From NCBI RefSeq assembly GCF_018130245.1, contig NZ_JAFCKP010000005.1, positions 1 to 64,000 on the forward strand: a DNA stretch of 64,000 nt, given 5' to 3'. This document shows, one piece after another, positions 38,901 through 45,895 of the stretch. The notes under the pieces were generated by a model. That model did not search any database. It had not been told where the DNA came from and worked only from the letters and a program-made list of their open reading frames with translations. The first letter of the stretch is position 1; every line of letters begins with the position of its first letter. This DNA comes from Bradyrhizobium sp. SZCCT0231. Its GTDB lineage: Bacteria > Pseudomonadota > Alphaproteobacteria > Rhizobiales > Xanthobacteraceae. A program made the translations under genes and the position numbers.

Positions 38901-39245
38901 GAGCCGGTGCGGCTCGAGCTCTATGCGCGCGCCGCACGATGCAGCAGCGAGGACGATCTCGACGACCTCGAGGAGGAAACCTCCCGCCGCTTCGGACCTT
39001 TGCCGAAGGTCGCCCGCGACTTCTTCGCCGCAGTGAAGCTCAGGATCGAGTGCAAGCGCAGAGGCGTCGTCCGGCTCGACGTCGGGCCTGGAGCTGCGGC
39101 CGCGACGTTCCTGCCCGGACGCTTGCGGAAGTCGCGGGGCAAGTCGCTGCAGCGCGACGGCGACCGCGTCGTCTATCACGCCAAGATGCAGGACGCGCCG
39201 TTCGAGCGGGTGGAGGAGCTGTTCGAGCTGCTGGATGAGGGGTGA
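35991..39245 (+). CDS. Mfd-like DEAD/DEAH helicase (second transcription-repair coupling factor homologue)
   Basis: From ATG 35991 the protein has 1084 residues; the true start is uncertain (an upstream ATG at 35871 is in frame). Domains follow the Mfd plan: UvrB-like N-terminus (about 40-360, LPFDQLEPSHELAGRRASVL), a RNA-polymerase-interaction-like segment (VVVHLQRGLAVLDG, about 440), RecG-like helicase with Walker A GDVGFGKTEVALR (about 587), DEEQHFG (about 689) and MSATPIPRT, and a C-terminal TRCF domain (EEETSRRFGPLPKVARDFF). It is shorter and more diverged than the canonical Mfd at 61315, so it is a paralogue with an unknown job, perhaps a DNA translocase that displaces stalled polymerase. 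Confidence 0.88.
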   Translation: MKAARIQFATVQEKRVQVRLSKKAGVAKKAPKKSKGSQRATISSSSPLGMMALHLLAQWKQSGRCGIVFLAENESRAERLGSVIHALDPSCEVLVFPRLNTLPFDQLEPSHELAGRRASVLRRLAKSKKPLFLVSTAEAVMERLPPPASLSRLSLSLKVGGTFSERDLETRLEALGYDLDDEPDYPGGALFHGQTFEIFPAGALGPFRIEHSQHAIKRIVAFDPHEHRIIFETRELLVDPMSERLGLAGKRGKRASLFDYCGGAKWIADAGVPLHADGWLDTIEEAAGRAERERAYLGRRDWKQLSKGMKVLPRTAPFQPIPEFSKLTSSRKALRAFVEETRRTGSRLILVAAHEDDLRVMERMSGVKAERCGDWDEATRRRGGEAALLADLDAGFVLPGKKPPVVVTASDVLGSRAHHPQPMARAWSAAFDHADVPEQGTVVVHLQRGLAVLDGLQTVNTGGGAMREMIRLKFAGDNAVLVPPPDLALMWPYAAELGKLALDKADGSTWWARRGEAEREIQSAGKVLAKHISQRRRRRGEKLVPPGSAYEKFVARFPYFTTSDQAQAISDVLDDLASGHPMDRVICGDVGFGKTEVALRAAAAVVLSGRQVAVAVPTTVLARQHVATFQKRFAPFGIEVGNLSRATSGVELRETKEGLRSGRIKVVIGTQALTGKDVKFDDLGLVIIDEEQHFGAAEKARLAGLAKNLHVLMMSATPIPRTLAAGLAGFRDLSVIASPPVHRLPVATRIAPLSDAAIASALLREQRRHGQSFLICPRIHDLDPMLARVQAVAPDLRIVCLHGKLPADEIDDRMMSFVEGGADVLLATNIVESGLDIPRANTIVVCWPEKFGLAQLHQLRGRVGRGGIRAFAHLLTETASGQSEKRLAVLEEFSRPGAGFAISERDLDLRGAGDLFSEQQSGHVQVFGPVLYSHLLKMASEKADQERAAVWVPDLNLPVGDMLPESYVQSEPVRLELYARAARCSSEDDLDDLEEETSRRFGPLPKVARDFFAAVKLRIECKRRGVVRLDVGPGAAAATFLPGRLRKSRGKSLQRDGDRVVYHAKMQDAPFERVEELFELLDEG

Positions 39246-39343
39246 GGGGCTCGCGCCTTCGTCAGCGCGGATAGTTGCGAATTCGTAGCGGGAACCCTGT
39301 TCCACCATTATAGTGAATTGGCGTGGGCGAAGGAGATTGTGCG

Positions 39344-39940
39344 ATGCCCCATGCCATCCCTCCGGTCATTGTCGCGATTGTCGCAAGCTCATGTCTGTTG
39401 GCTCTGGCGCAAGCAGGCGGCGCAAATGCCGGGCCCGCAGGAGCAGGCATGGGAACGGGGCCGGGTAGCGCCGGCGGCTCGGCACCTTCTGGAACGGGGA
39501 CGAGTGCGGGCAATGCAGGTCCCTCAGCGCCTTCAGGGATGGGGACGAAAGACACCGCCACCGGCGGGAATCTGGGCACCAACACCGAGCCGACCAATCC
39601 GAACGTTCAGCCGGCCACGCCCGCGAGGTCGCGGGCGGCAGCTCAGGCCGCGAGAAACGCCGGGGTTGGTCGCGCTCGAAACGGCCTGCCGATCGGCGCG
39701 ATCGGGAGCGGCACGAGCAATGAGGATCAAATGGCCGCTGGCCTCGCGTCCTCCCGAAACAGATTCGGCTCGGCAACACAGGCGCAGGGCACAGGGAGGG
39801 GCACGAGCGTTTCGGACCAGATCGGTCAGCCGCGAGCCGCACGAGCCGGAGACAAGGTGCTGGATGCCAAAGCGCAGGTCGATCGACGAACGACTGTGTC
39901 GCCCAGAGGCGTTACGAGCCCGATAGGGCCAGGTTTTTAA
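39344..39940 (+). CDS. Low-complexity secreted protein
   Basis: Started at ATG 39344, the protein has 198 residues. A hydrophobic signal segment (residues 5-22, IPPVIVAIVASSCLLALAQA) precedes a long region of glycine, serine, alanine and threonine (GAGMGTGPGSAGGSAPSGTG and so on), then a more basic part. It has no recognised domain. It lies between the Mfd-like gene and a repeated copy of that gene's 3' end. Confidence 0.6.
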   Translation: MPHAIPPVIVAIVASSCLLALAQAGGANAGPAGAGMGTGPGSAGGSAPSGTGTSAGNAGPSAPSGMGTKDTATGGNLGTNTEPTNPNVQPATPARSRAAAQAARNAGVGRARNGLPIGAIGSGTSNEDQMAAGLASSRNRFGSATQAQGTGRGTSVSDQIGQPRAARAGDKVLDAKAQVDRRTTVSPRGVTSPIGPGF

Positions 39941-40013
39941 TCTGCGAGCGAAGGGGCGAACAGACAGGATCGGAGCAATGGATCATCGCGCTCTCACAGC
40001 GGGATGCGCCATG

Positions 40014-40055
40014 CGAGCGTGGAGGAGTTGTTCGAGCTGCTGGATGAGGGGCAGG
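40014..40055. repeat. Duplicate of the 3' end of the Mfd-like gene
   Basis: A stretch reading GTGGAGGAG-TTGTTCGAGCTGCTGGATGAGGGG nearly repeats the last codons of the Mfd-like gene (about 39208-39242), with single-base differences. The gene at 39344 lies between the two copies. Confidence 0.65.
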
Positions 40056-40649
40056 GCGCATCAAGAATGCGAAAACAACCCCATGCACAGTAGCTAAGTG
40101 CTTCTGCCATAATGTCTTCTCCAGTGCGGGGAAAGGCGTCCGGGACCAATCGCGCGCCGAAGCGAATGCTGCCTACGATCCGGATCAGGTCCAGCTGCTC
40201 ACGTCGTGTCGCGTCTCCGGACGACGGACCTCCGACGCTTGGTCCTCCGACACCTGCCCTCCGACACTGGCCCGTTTGACCCGTCGGGCAAAACAGTGGC
40301 ATTATGCCAACTTCGGAAAATCCGTCGAGCGAAGGCTGCTGCCGCAAATGGGTAAGGGGGCTTGCACCTTCGAAAGAGCGTGCGCTGGTCACGTGATGTG
40401 GCGGCCGCGTTGATCGTGCTTCGGCGGTGACGGGACGTCGTGAGACCGGGTGCTCGGTGGTGCAACGTGCGTGCATATCCGTAATCGGCCGGGGTCGCCG
40501 GGGCGGCCAACCGGCCGAGCCGCTAACGTGGAATTAATCCGAAAAGCCCACAATTTTAGGCAGTTGTGTCGATGGGTGCTGCGTAAGGGAGGCGTCGCGA
40601 GGACGTTCCGGCGACGGCTTCCTGTTGCTCGCTCATTGGGGTCAAGAAC
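40056..40649. other. Gene-free stretch
   Basis: No protein family, ribosome site with a convincing frame, tRNA or terminator is seen here. Open frames on the minus strand (to 39994) run through the duplicated Mfd-like tail and look spurious. GACCCGTCGGGCAAAAC at about 40277 resembles a motif seen near 669 and may be part of a dispersed repeat. Confidence 0.5.
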
Positions 40650-41312
40650 GTGACCACGACCTTCGAAACGCCAAGCTTCGCCGAAGAACTCGACGCCGTA
40701 GCCCTTGCTGCCGCCGCAGCGGCGCACGAACCCGCAGGCCCGGAAGCGCCAGCGCCACTCATAAGGCCCCGCCGGAAAACGGTCCTGCTGCTGGCGGTAT
40801 GTGCCCTGGCCATCAACGGCGCGGCGGCCATCTATACGTCGCCGTCCGGCTTGCCGTCGCTGAATGTCACCAGCCTGGCTGGGCTGCTTCCGCGCCAGGA
40901 AGCGCCCGCGCCAAGGCCGGATCCGGTTGTCGCCGCCTTGAAGGAGATCCAGTCGGCCCAGCAGCAACACACGGCTTCGCTGCAGGAGAACAATCAGGCC
41001 TTGCAGCAAAATGCAGCCCTGTTGCAGCAGGATTCGATGGTGCTGCTGTCCCTGCGCCAGAGCATCACGGACGAGCGGGTCGATGTGAGGAAGATCTCCT
41101 CGCAGCTGTCGACGCTGATCGCGAAGGTCGACTCGCTGCAGAATGTGATGATGTCGGACGTCACGTCCTCCATCCGACGAGCGAATGCCCGCTACGGACT
41201 GTCCGCGGCGATGCGCAAACGGCTGGTTCGGCAGCCGAATCCGGTTGGGCCGGTTTCGGTGGGAGGAGCTCCGTTGAGTGTGCCGGCTGCGACGGCGGCA
41301 CCGGAAAGCTGA
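40650..41312 (+). CDS. Single-span membrane protein with a glutamine-rich coiled coil
   Basis: A GTG start gives 220 residues. After a 43-residue cytoplasmic tail with PRRK, one membrane helix (about 44-62, TVLLLAVCALAINGAAAIY) is followed by a proline stretch and a coiled coil (about 98-165) rich in glutamine: EIQSAQQQHTASLQENNQAL, LLQQDSMVLLSLRQSITDER. No family is known to me. The topology suggests a periplasm-facing scaffold; the role is unknown. Confidence 0.68.
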   Translation: MTTTFETPSFAEELDAVALAAAAAAHEPAGPEAPAPLIRPRRKTVLLLAVCALAINGAAAIYTSPSGLPSLNVTSLAGLLPRQEAPAPRPDPVVAALKEIQSAQQQHTASLQENNQALQQNAALLQQDSMVLLSLRQSITDERVDVRKISSQLSTLIAKVDSLQNVMMSDVTSSIRRANARYGLSAAMRKRLVRQPNPVGPVSVGGAPLSVPAATAAPES

Positions 41313-41479
41313 GATAGAAGGTCGTTCATACCGAGGCCTGGAGATCGCGATCAGCGAATGGGATTACGCGTCCTTCCTTCATGACCGTCCGGTCGTGCGT
41401 TTCAGGAATTTGTGACTTGTTGCGGTGATGTCCGCATCCCAATTCCAGAATGTGCGATCAGATATGCGGAGTAGGAACA

Positions 41480-41749
41480 ATGCGTATATTGTTGGCGACG
41501 TTCCTCATGGTGGCTTCGATTGCCCAGGCCCACGCAGAGGCGAAGACGAACGTCCCGGATGCCTCGTGTAGCTATACGTTGTCGAGCGGGGAAACGTACA
41601 AGATACCAGCGGGACAGAATCTCTGCTGGCGCGTCCCCCCGCCTTCTTACAAGGTGTATACGCTCCTGCGTTGCGATCCCCCATTTCAGGAGCTCAACCG
41701 GGTGCGCATGGGCGATGGCCAATGCAACAGGTACGAGGAACGCCAGTAA
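41480..41749 (+). CDS. Small secreted cysteine-containing protein
   Basis: Started at ATG 41480, the protein has 89 residues. The signal peptide ends QAHAEA (residue 20). The mature part has four cysteines (DASCSYTLSSGE, NLCWRVPPPS, LLRCDPPFQEL, GQCNRYEER) that could form two disulphides. Orphan in the window, on the left of an accessory-looking stretch. Confidence 0.65.
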   Translation: MRILLATFLMVASIAQAHAEAKTNVPDASCSYTLSSGETYKIPAGQNLCWRVPPPSYKVYTLLRCDPPFQELNRVRMGDGQCNRYEERQ

Positions 41750-41872
41750 CCGCGGCCGGATAGGCAATCCCGGCTCGCGATTCTCTCTCCTGCTCGTGAA
41801 GTCGCTGTCGTTGTGGCGAACCGATCGGTGCATCAAGTAAGCGCGAGCGATTGCTCGATTGGAACTGGTGCG

Positions 41873-42082
41873 ATGCGTTCTCTTCTTGCCATGGGTCTAT
41901 TGCTCGTCCTCTGCATCTCGGCAAATGCCGCAACGGTACATCGCGCCCGCGCACGCCATCCGGCGGTGGACCGGACCCGCACGACCAGTCCGCCGGTGCG
42001 CTTCGCGGTCCCGGGCTGGAGCGACGAGGCAACGCAACGCTGGCTCAACAACGCCTCGTCAAACGTCGGCCGAGGCGGATAG
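41873..42082 (+). CDS. Small secreted basic protein
   Basis: Started at ATG 41873, the protein has 69 residues. Residues 1-19 are a signal peptide (MRSLLAMGLLLVLCISANA). The remainder is arginine-rich with a possible small helix at WSDEATQRWLNNASSNVG. No family. A palindromic repeat begins three bases after the stop. Confidence 0.55.
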   Translation: MRSLLAMGLLLVLCISANAATVHRARARHPAVDRTRTTSPPVRFAVPGWSDEATQRWLNNASSNVGRGG

Positions 42083-42084
42083 CG

Positions 42085-42239
42085 CGTAGGATGGGTTGAG
42101 CCCTTTGCGAAACCCATCGCCGGTAATTCAGTCGGTCACTCCGCAGCCCTTTGAGGATTGCTCCGATAGTCGATCGCCGATCGCAGCGGCGCTGATCGCA
42201 ACGAGTGATGGGTTTCGCAAGCGCTCAACCCATCCTACG
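42085..42239. repeat. Two-armed palindromic repeat, complete copy (GTAGGATGGG type)
   Basis: Outer arms CGTAGGATGGGTTGAG (42085-42100) and its exact inverse (42224-42239), inner arms GCGAAACCCATC (42107-42118) and GATGGGTTTCGC (42207-42218). Further copies are at 43355-43550 and 44219-44268. Confidence 0.78.
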
Positions 42240-42417
42240 GGCTGAAAACATCGCCCGCGCCTCCGCGCCATGCTTTGCAGCGCCACCGCAGAATTTGAAT
42301 TGCATTGCTGCTATCAAGCTTAACCTCGACTTAAAGACTCCATCTGATTGCGTTGGTGTGCGTAAAGCAGGATCATTCCGAACGGTTATACGACGCTGTT
42401 CGAAAGAGGAGCCTGCC

Positions 42418-42579
42418 ATGACACTGCAGGATGCTTTGGCGGTCTACCTGTATGTTTGGATGAAGGACAAATCTCTGGACGAGGGCCACGAGCGGATCGT
42501 CGAGGCGGCGGTGAGGATCATCGAACAGCAGGCGCGGAAAGCACTGGCAGCGCATTCGCAGAGCGACGAAATGGAATAG
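42418..42579 (+). CDS. Small helical protein of unknown function
   Basis: Started at ATG 42418 behind AAAGAGGAG, the protein has 53 residues: LQDALAVYLYVWMKDKSLDE, then RIVEAAVRIIEQQARKALAA, two amphipathic helices. The frame runs on upstream to 42205, within the palindromic repeat, but the ribosome site supports this start. No family is recognised. Confidence 0.58.
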   Translation: MTLQDALAVYLYVWMKDKSLDEGHERIVEAAVRIIEQQARKALAAHSQSDEME

Positions 42580-42825
42580 CGGTCTCCACATCCTGGAGCG
42601 CGATCCAGACGGATTGCGCTCCATATCGTCCAACGTTGTACGTCCCATCACTGCACGCCTCAAATCTCGAAAGAAGCGAGGCGGGCGAGCCGATCAGTCA
42701 GAGATGAGCAACGCTCTGTTCCCGATTTAACTTTTTCCCGGGACGTCAGCATTAACAAGCGACTTTCGTTGCGTGGCAAGAATGGCTTGATACGCTCTGC
42801 GCATATCAAACGCAGCGTGTTCAAG

Positions 42826-43023
42826 ATGATCAGATACTCATCCTACGGCACGACGAATTCTTCGAAGCGACTGCCGACGCTCGATTACGACGATCCGCTT
42901 CGTGCCGCATATTGTGAACTGTTAGAGTTGCGTCGGCGCGTCACGGCTGCTGAAGCGGCCAAGGTGACGCGATCCAGTGCTCGCAGACGCAAGCGGACGA
43001 AGAGATATCAGGTGCTCGGCTAG
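42826..43023 (+). CDS. Doubtful small basic protein
   Basis: An ATG at 42826 gives 65 residues (a start at 42769 gives 84). It contains DYDDPLRAAYCELLELRRRV and a lysine/arginine-rich tail SSARRRKRTKRYQVLG. There is no clear ribosome site or family. It could be real or chance. Confidence 0.35.
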   Translation: MIRYSSYGTTNSSKRLPTLDYDDPLRAAYCELLELRRRVTAAEAAKVTRSSARRRKRTKRYQVLG

Positions 43024-43354
43024 CGCCAACTCCGCCGATAGCCGGTCGCGCTCCTGCACGTGCAAGGTCTGTATGTGCCGCATCGTCTCCAGGATGGCCA
43101 GCGCATCTGTCGTGTCGTGGCCGTTGCGGTCCAAAATTCCAGCACTGGCACCGTAATAGCCAGAGCTCGACCCGTCCTACGCGCTCTTGATAGAACTTGA
43201 CGGATCGCAAATCGCAGGTGAACAAGCCACATACCTTATTGGTAGTCGATCTCCGGCCCAGCCCAGGCTTGGGATCGGCAAGGCCCGGTGGCGCACACGC
43301 CGCACACCAATACCAGCCACCGGGTCGCCCATAACCCTCGCAGTTACAATCAGC

Positions 43355-43550
43355 ACGTAGGATTGGTTGAACTCTTGCGTACCCATCGCTGGCAACGACA
43401 TTACGAACGGTGACAGTGCACTTAATTGAAGTCGATATCGCTCTGCATTAAGTGCACTTTCACCGTAATTGCGATAATCGATGCGGATCGCAGCGGCGCT
43501 GATCGCAACGAGTGATGGGTTTCGCAAGGGGCTCTACCCATCCCACGGGC
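43355..43550. repeat. Two-armed palindromic repeat, second copy with an internal hairpin
   Basis: The right half (GATCGCAGCGGCGCTGATCG from about 43483, then ATGGGTTTCGCAA) is nearly identical to the copy at 42085, and a diverged left half reads ACGTAGGATTGGTTGA. Between them arms of 19 bases with one mismatch (43408-43426, 43447-43465; GTGCACTTAAT and ATTAAGTGCAC) form a hairpin. The right half contributes the last codons and stop of the methyltransferase gene. No gene is seen in 43024-43533. Confidence 0.7.
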
Positions 43551-44196
43551 TCTCATCTCGTTGCTTGCGCGCTGCGATATAGGGTCTGGCCTCATTGCCT
43601 CTCGTTGCATGGTTTTCGGTGGCAAGAATCTCGAAGCCCGCAGCCTTTATCAGTTCGGCTAGCTCCGTTGCCCGGAAAGCACCGGCATAAGGCGCCATGC
43701 CGATCGCGCGCATCGCGGGCAGCAGGGCCATCCGGATAAGCGGGGTCATGTCCCCGAGGCATGGCGTCTTCGAAATGAACAAGCCATCCGGAGCGAGCAA
43801 GGCGTGGATACACCGCAAGGTTCCGGGCAGGTCGCGGACCAAGTGGAGATAGTTGAATCCTAGGACCGCGTCGAACGTCCCGGCCTCAGGGGCGAGCCCC
43901 TCTGCCGTCGCGGTCTGGAAGGCGAGCCTTGGGACAGAGGAGGCGCCATGCTTCTTCTTGGCGATCTCGATCATCTCGACGGAAAAGTCTGCCGCAAGAT
44001 AGCTTTGCACGTCGCCTGCGAGCCTCAGCGCCGTTGTCCCGGTTCCGCAGCCCAGCTCAAGCACCCGGTCGCCCGGCTTTAGCAAGGCACGAGTCCGGTC
44101 GAGCGTGCGCTCATATCCGACCGGATCCGCAACCGCACTCTTGGCATATTTCCGTGACGACCTGTCCCAGAAACGTGCGTCGCTCGCGGCGCTCAT
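43534..44196 (-). CDS. SAM-dependent class I methyltransferase
   Basis: Started at ATG 44196, the protein has 220 residues. Motif I is VLELGCGTGTTALRLAG (about residues 45-61), motif II is AADFSVEMIEIAKKK, and motif IV is FDAVLGFNYLHLVRD. The substrate is unknown; the ARFWDRSSRKYAKSAV opening is shared by small methyltransferases of the UbiE/MenG type. The stop and final codons (ESPWDG) come from repeat sequence, so the C-terminus has probably been replaced. It is the only enzyme in an accessory-looking stretch. Confidence 0.85.
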   Translation of the reverse strand: MSAASDARFWDRSSRKYAKSAVADPVGYERTLDRTRALLKPGDRVLELGCGTGTTALRLAGDVQSYLAADFSVEMIEIAKKKHGASSVPRLAFQTATAEGLAPEAGTFDAVLGFNYLHLVRDLPGTLRCIHALLAPDGLFISKTPCLGDMTPLIRMALLPAMRAIGMAPYAGAFRATELAELIKAAGFEILATENHATRGNEARPYIAARKQRDESPWDG

Positions 44197-44218
44197 AGGA
44201 GACGCTCCTTTTACAGTT

Positions 44219-44268
44219 GATCGCAACGATTGATGGGTTTCGCAAGAGCTCAACCCATCCTACGGGCT
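44219..44268. repeat. Palindromic repeat, right half only (GTAGGATGGG type)
   Basis: GATCGCAACGATTGATGGGT and TCGCAAGAGCTCAACCCATC with CTACGGGCT match the right half of the copies at 42085 and 43355. It lies 22 bases upstream of the methyltransferase start. Confidence 0.7.
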
Positions 44269-44363
44269 ACGGGCTGAGGCCACTGCAAGAATCCACGTGG
44301 AGAACCTGACCGCAAACCGAAAGTTTCTTTTGGCCGCCTGAGAAATATGCAACTCTTCGGTGT

Positions 44364-45320
44364 ATGGTCAGAATCTTCGCGGTGGTGAGCTTCATCATAG
44401 CCGTTGGCGGCTTGATCATGGCGTTCGCGCGGACGGCTCCAGGAGACGCTTATGCGACGCTCGCGAAGTGGCAATTTGAATTTAAGAAGCACGCAAGGAA
44501 GCCATTGGTCCTCTTTGGGTTTGCTGTCGTATTGGTAATGAGTGTCGTCGTCTACTTTTGGCCTAGCGAGGTCGAAAACGGTACCGACAAAGCTCTCGTG
44601 ACCCAGTTGGGGGCCAACACATTGAGCACCGGCCCTGTTTCTGGAGGGCAGGTTGCGAACAATATCATCAATAACTTTTACGGCAGTGCTCCAACTGCTC
44701 TCAGAGAGTTTTCTGAAGATCCTGCGACGCCCATCACCTTCTCAATAGGTTGTATGACTTTTCGGCCGATTGGAGAACTTCTCACCTCGATCAATAGTGG
44801 AAAGCCCACGCCGTTTCTGTCAGCTCAACGAGCAGATGCGGCCGAACCGACGCCTCTGATTTCACTTTACGTGAAGGACGGGGCCATCTGGGCTGACATC
44901 ACGCTGTACTCTCCGCAACAGAAGTACAATGCATTCGCCCTCCGTGGGACGTCCTTCCGAAAAATCGCGCCTAATTGGGATGTCAACGCAAGCAATCGAG
45001 CGATTGAGGTGGTGAACGAGAACGGCGTTCCGATACTTCAGCTCGTGCGCTCGTCCAATTCGCATCTTCGTATCGATGGTCTCTTCAGGGCCGAGAACAG
45101 CATCCTTTTCCTTGGTCGGGGGGATACCAGCCTGGCGATTACGAAAGGCTTAGAGGCCAAGAGCTACAATCCTCCGCCGAATTTCCTACCGCGATTGTTT
45201 CGTTATCCTAGTAGCGAATACCCCCGCGAAATGGTCGAACCGCTCCCCCCGCGACCACCTTGCACGGCGAGCAGCCAAGGCATCATGGCCATCAGCGCTG
45301 GGATTGTGTTGCCTCTCTAG
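44364..45320 (+). CDS. Membrane protein of unknown function, AT-richer than its neighbours
   Basis: The protein has 318 residues with two membrane helices (about 5-22 and 47-66) in the first 70 residues and a large soluble part. This includes NNIINNFYGSAPTALREFSE and repeated beta-strand-like stretches (AIWADITLYSPQQKYNAFAL; LRIDGLFRAENSILFLG). It is clearly AT-richer than the housekeeping genes, ends 111 bases before a tRNA-Lys and resembles no family I know. It could be horizontally acquired. Confidence 0.65.
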   Translation: MVRIFAVVSFIIAVGGLIMAFARTAPGDAYATLAKWQFEFKKHARKPLVLFGFAVVLVMSVVVYFWPSEVENGTDKALVTQLGANTLSTGPVSGGQVANNIINNFYGSAPTALREFSEDPATPITFSIGCMTFRPIGELLTSINSGKPTPFLSAQRADAAEPTPLISLYVKDGAIWADITLYSPQQKYNAFALRGTSFRKIAPNWDVNASNRAIEVVNENGVPILQLVRSSNSHLRIDGLFRAENSILFLGRGDTSLAITKGLEAKSYNPPPNFLPRLFRYPSSEYPREMVEPLPPRPPCTASSQGIMAISAGIVLPL

Positions 45321-45431
45321 GCCACGACCTGCGTGATTGCACTAGAGCGGTGTAATTCGGATTTTCAAATCCATTATAGACTTTGGGCTGCTGGCGCAGC
45401 GATCATGCTACACGCCGCTATTGATTTTGCT

Positions 45432-45507
45432 TGGTGAGCGCGCTGGGGCTCGAACCCAGGACCCCGTGATTAAAAGTCACGTGCTCTACCGGCTGAGCTA
45501 CGCGCTC
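45432..45507 (-). tRNA. tRNA-Lys (anticodon TTT)
   Basis: The minus-strand sequence starts GAGCGCGTAGCTCAGCCGGT and has the anticodon loop CTTTTAA, the T-loop GGTTCGA and an encoded CCA (45432-45434). The acceptor stem GAGCGCG pairs with CGCGCTC. The length of 76 with CCA is standard. Confidence 0.96.
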
Positions 45508-45804
45508 CCATGGCCGCTGATGGCTTCGAAAAGAGATCGCCATCGTGGTCGGACATTCGAGTGGCATGTCTTGCCGCTGCGCTGAAGTCGCGTCGCGGGG
45601 AAAACCGGCTGTTTCCGGATCATGCCTTCGGCCCGGGCTGTGTAGGGGGAGTGGCTGCGCAGGTCAATAGTGCGGGTGGTTGCCGAAGTTGACGGCAGGA
45701 GCGTGGATTCGTTCGTGCTATCCACCGTTTAGGCGAGGAATCTCAACCGGATTGGCGGCTCCCCATCCACGCCGAACTGCTGGCGCCGGAAGAAGTCGGG
45801 CCTG

Positions 45805-45847
45805 CATGGTTCGAGACGCCCGCCCGGCGGGCTCCTCACCATGAGGG
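45805..45847. repeat. Palindromic repeat (GGTTCGAGACGCCCGC type)
   Basis: CATGGTTCGAGACGCCCGCC and GGCGGGCTCCTCACCATGAG; CGCCCG and CGGGC pair, and CATGGT pairs with ACCATG. A second copy is at 54281-54391. The remainder of 45509-45895 holds nothing I recognise. Confidence 0.7.
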
Positions 45848-45895
45848 CCTAAGGCCTTGCCGAGCCGCCCGACCCTCATCGCCGGCACCCGCCCG

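Noticed and set aside
36810-39308. An 832-codon open frame antisense to the Mfd-like gene
   Set aside because: It is the shadow of a gene with intact helicase motifs; its composition (Arg, His, Ala, Gln) is that of a reversed GC-rich gene.
39994-40476. A minus-strand frame of 160 codons
   Set aside because: Its C-terminal part is the reverse of the duplicated Mfd-like tail and the rest has no ribosome site or family.
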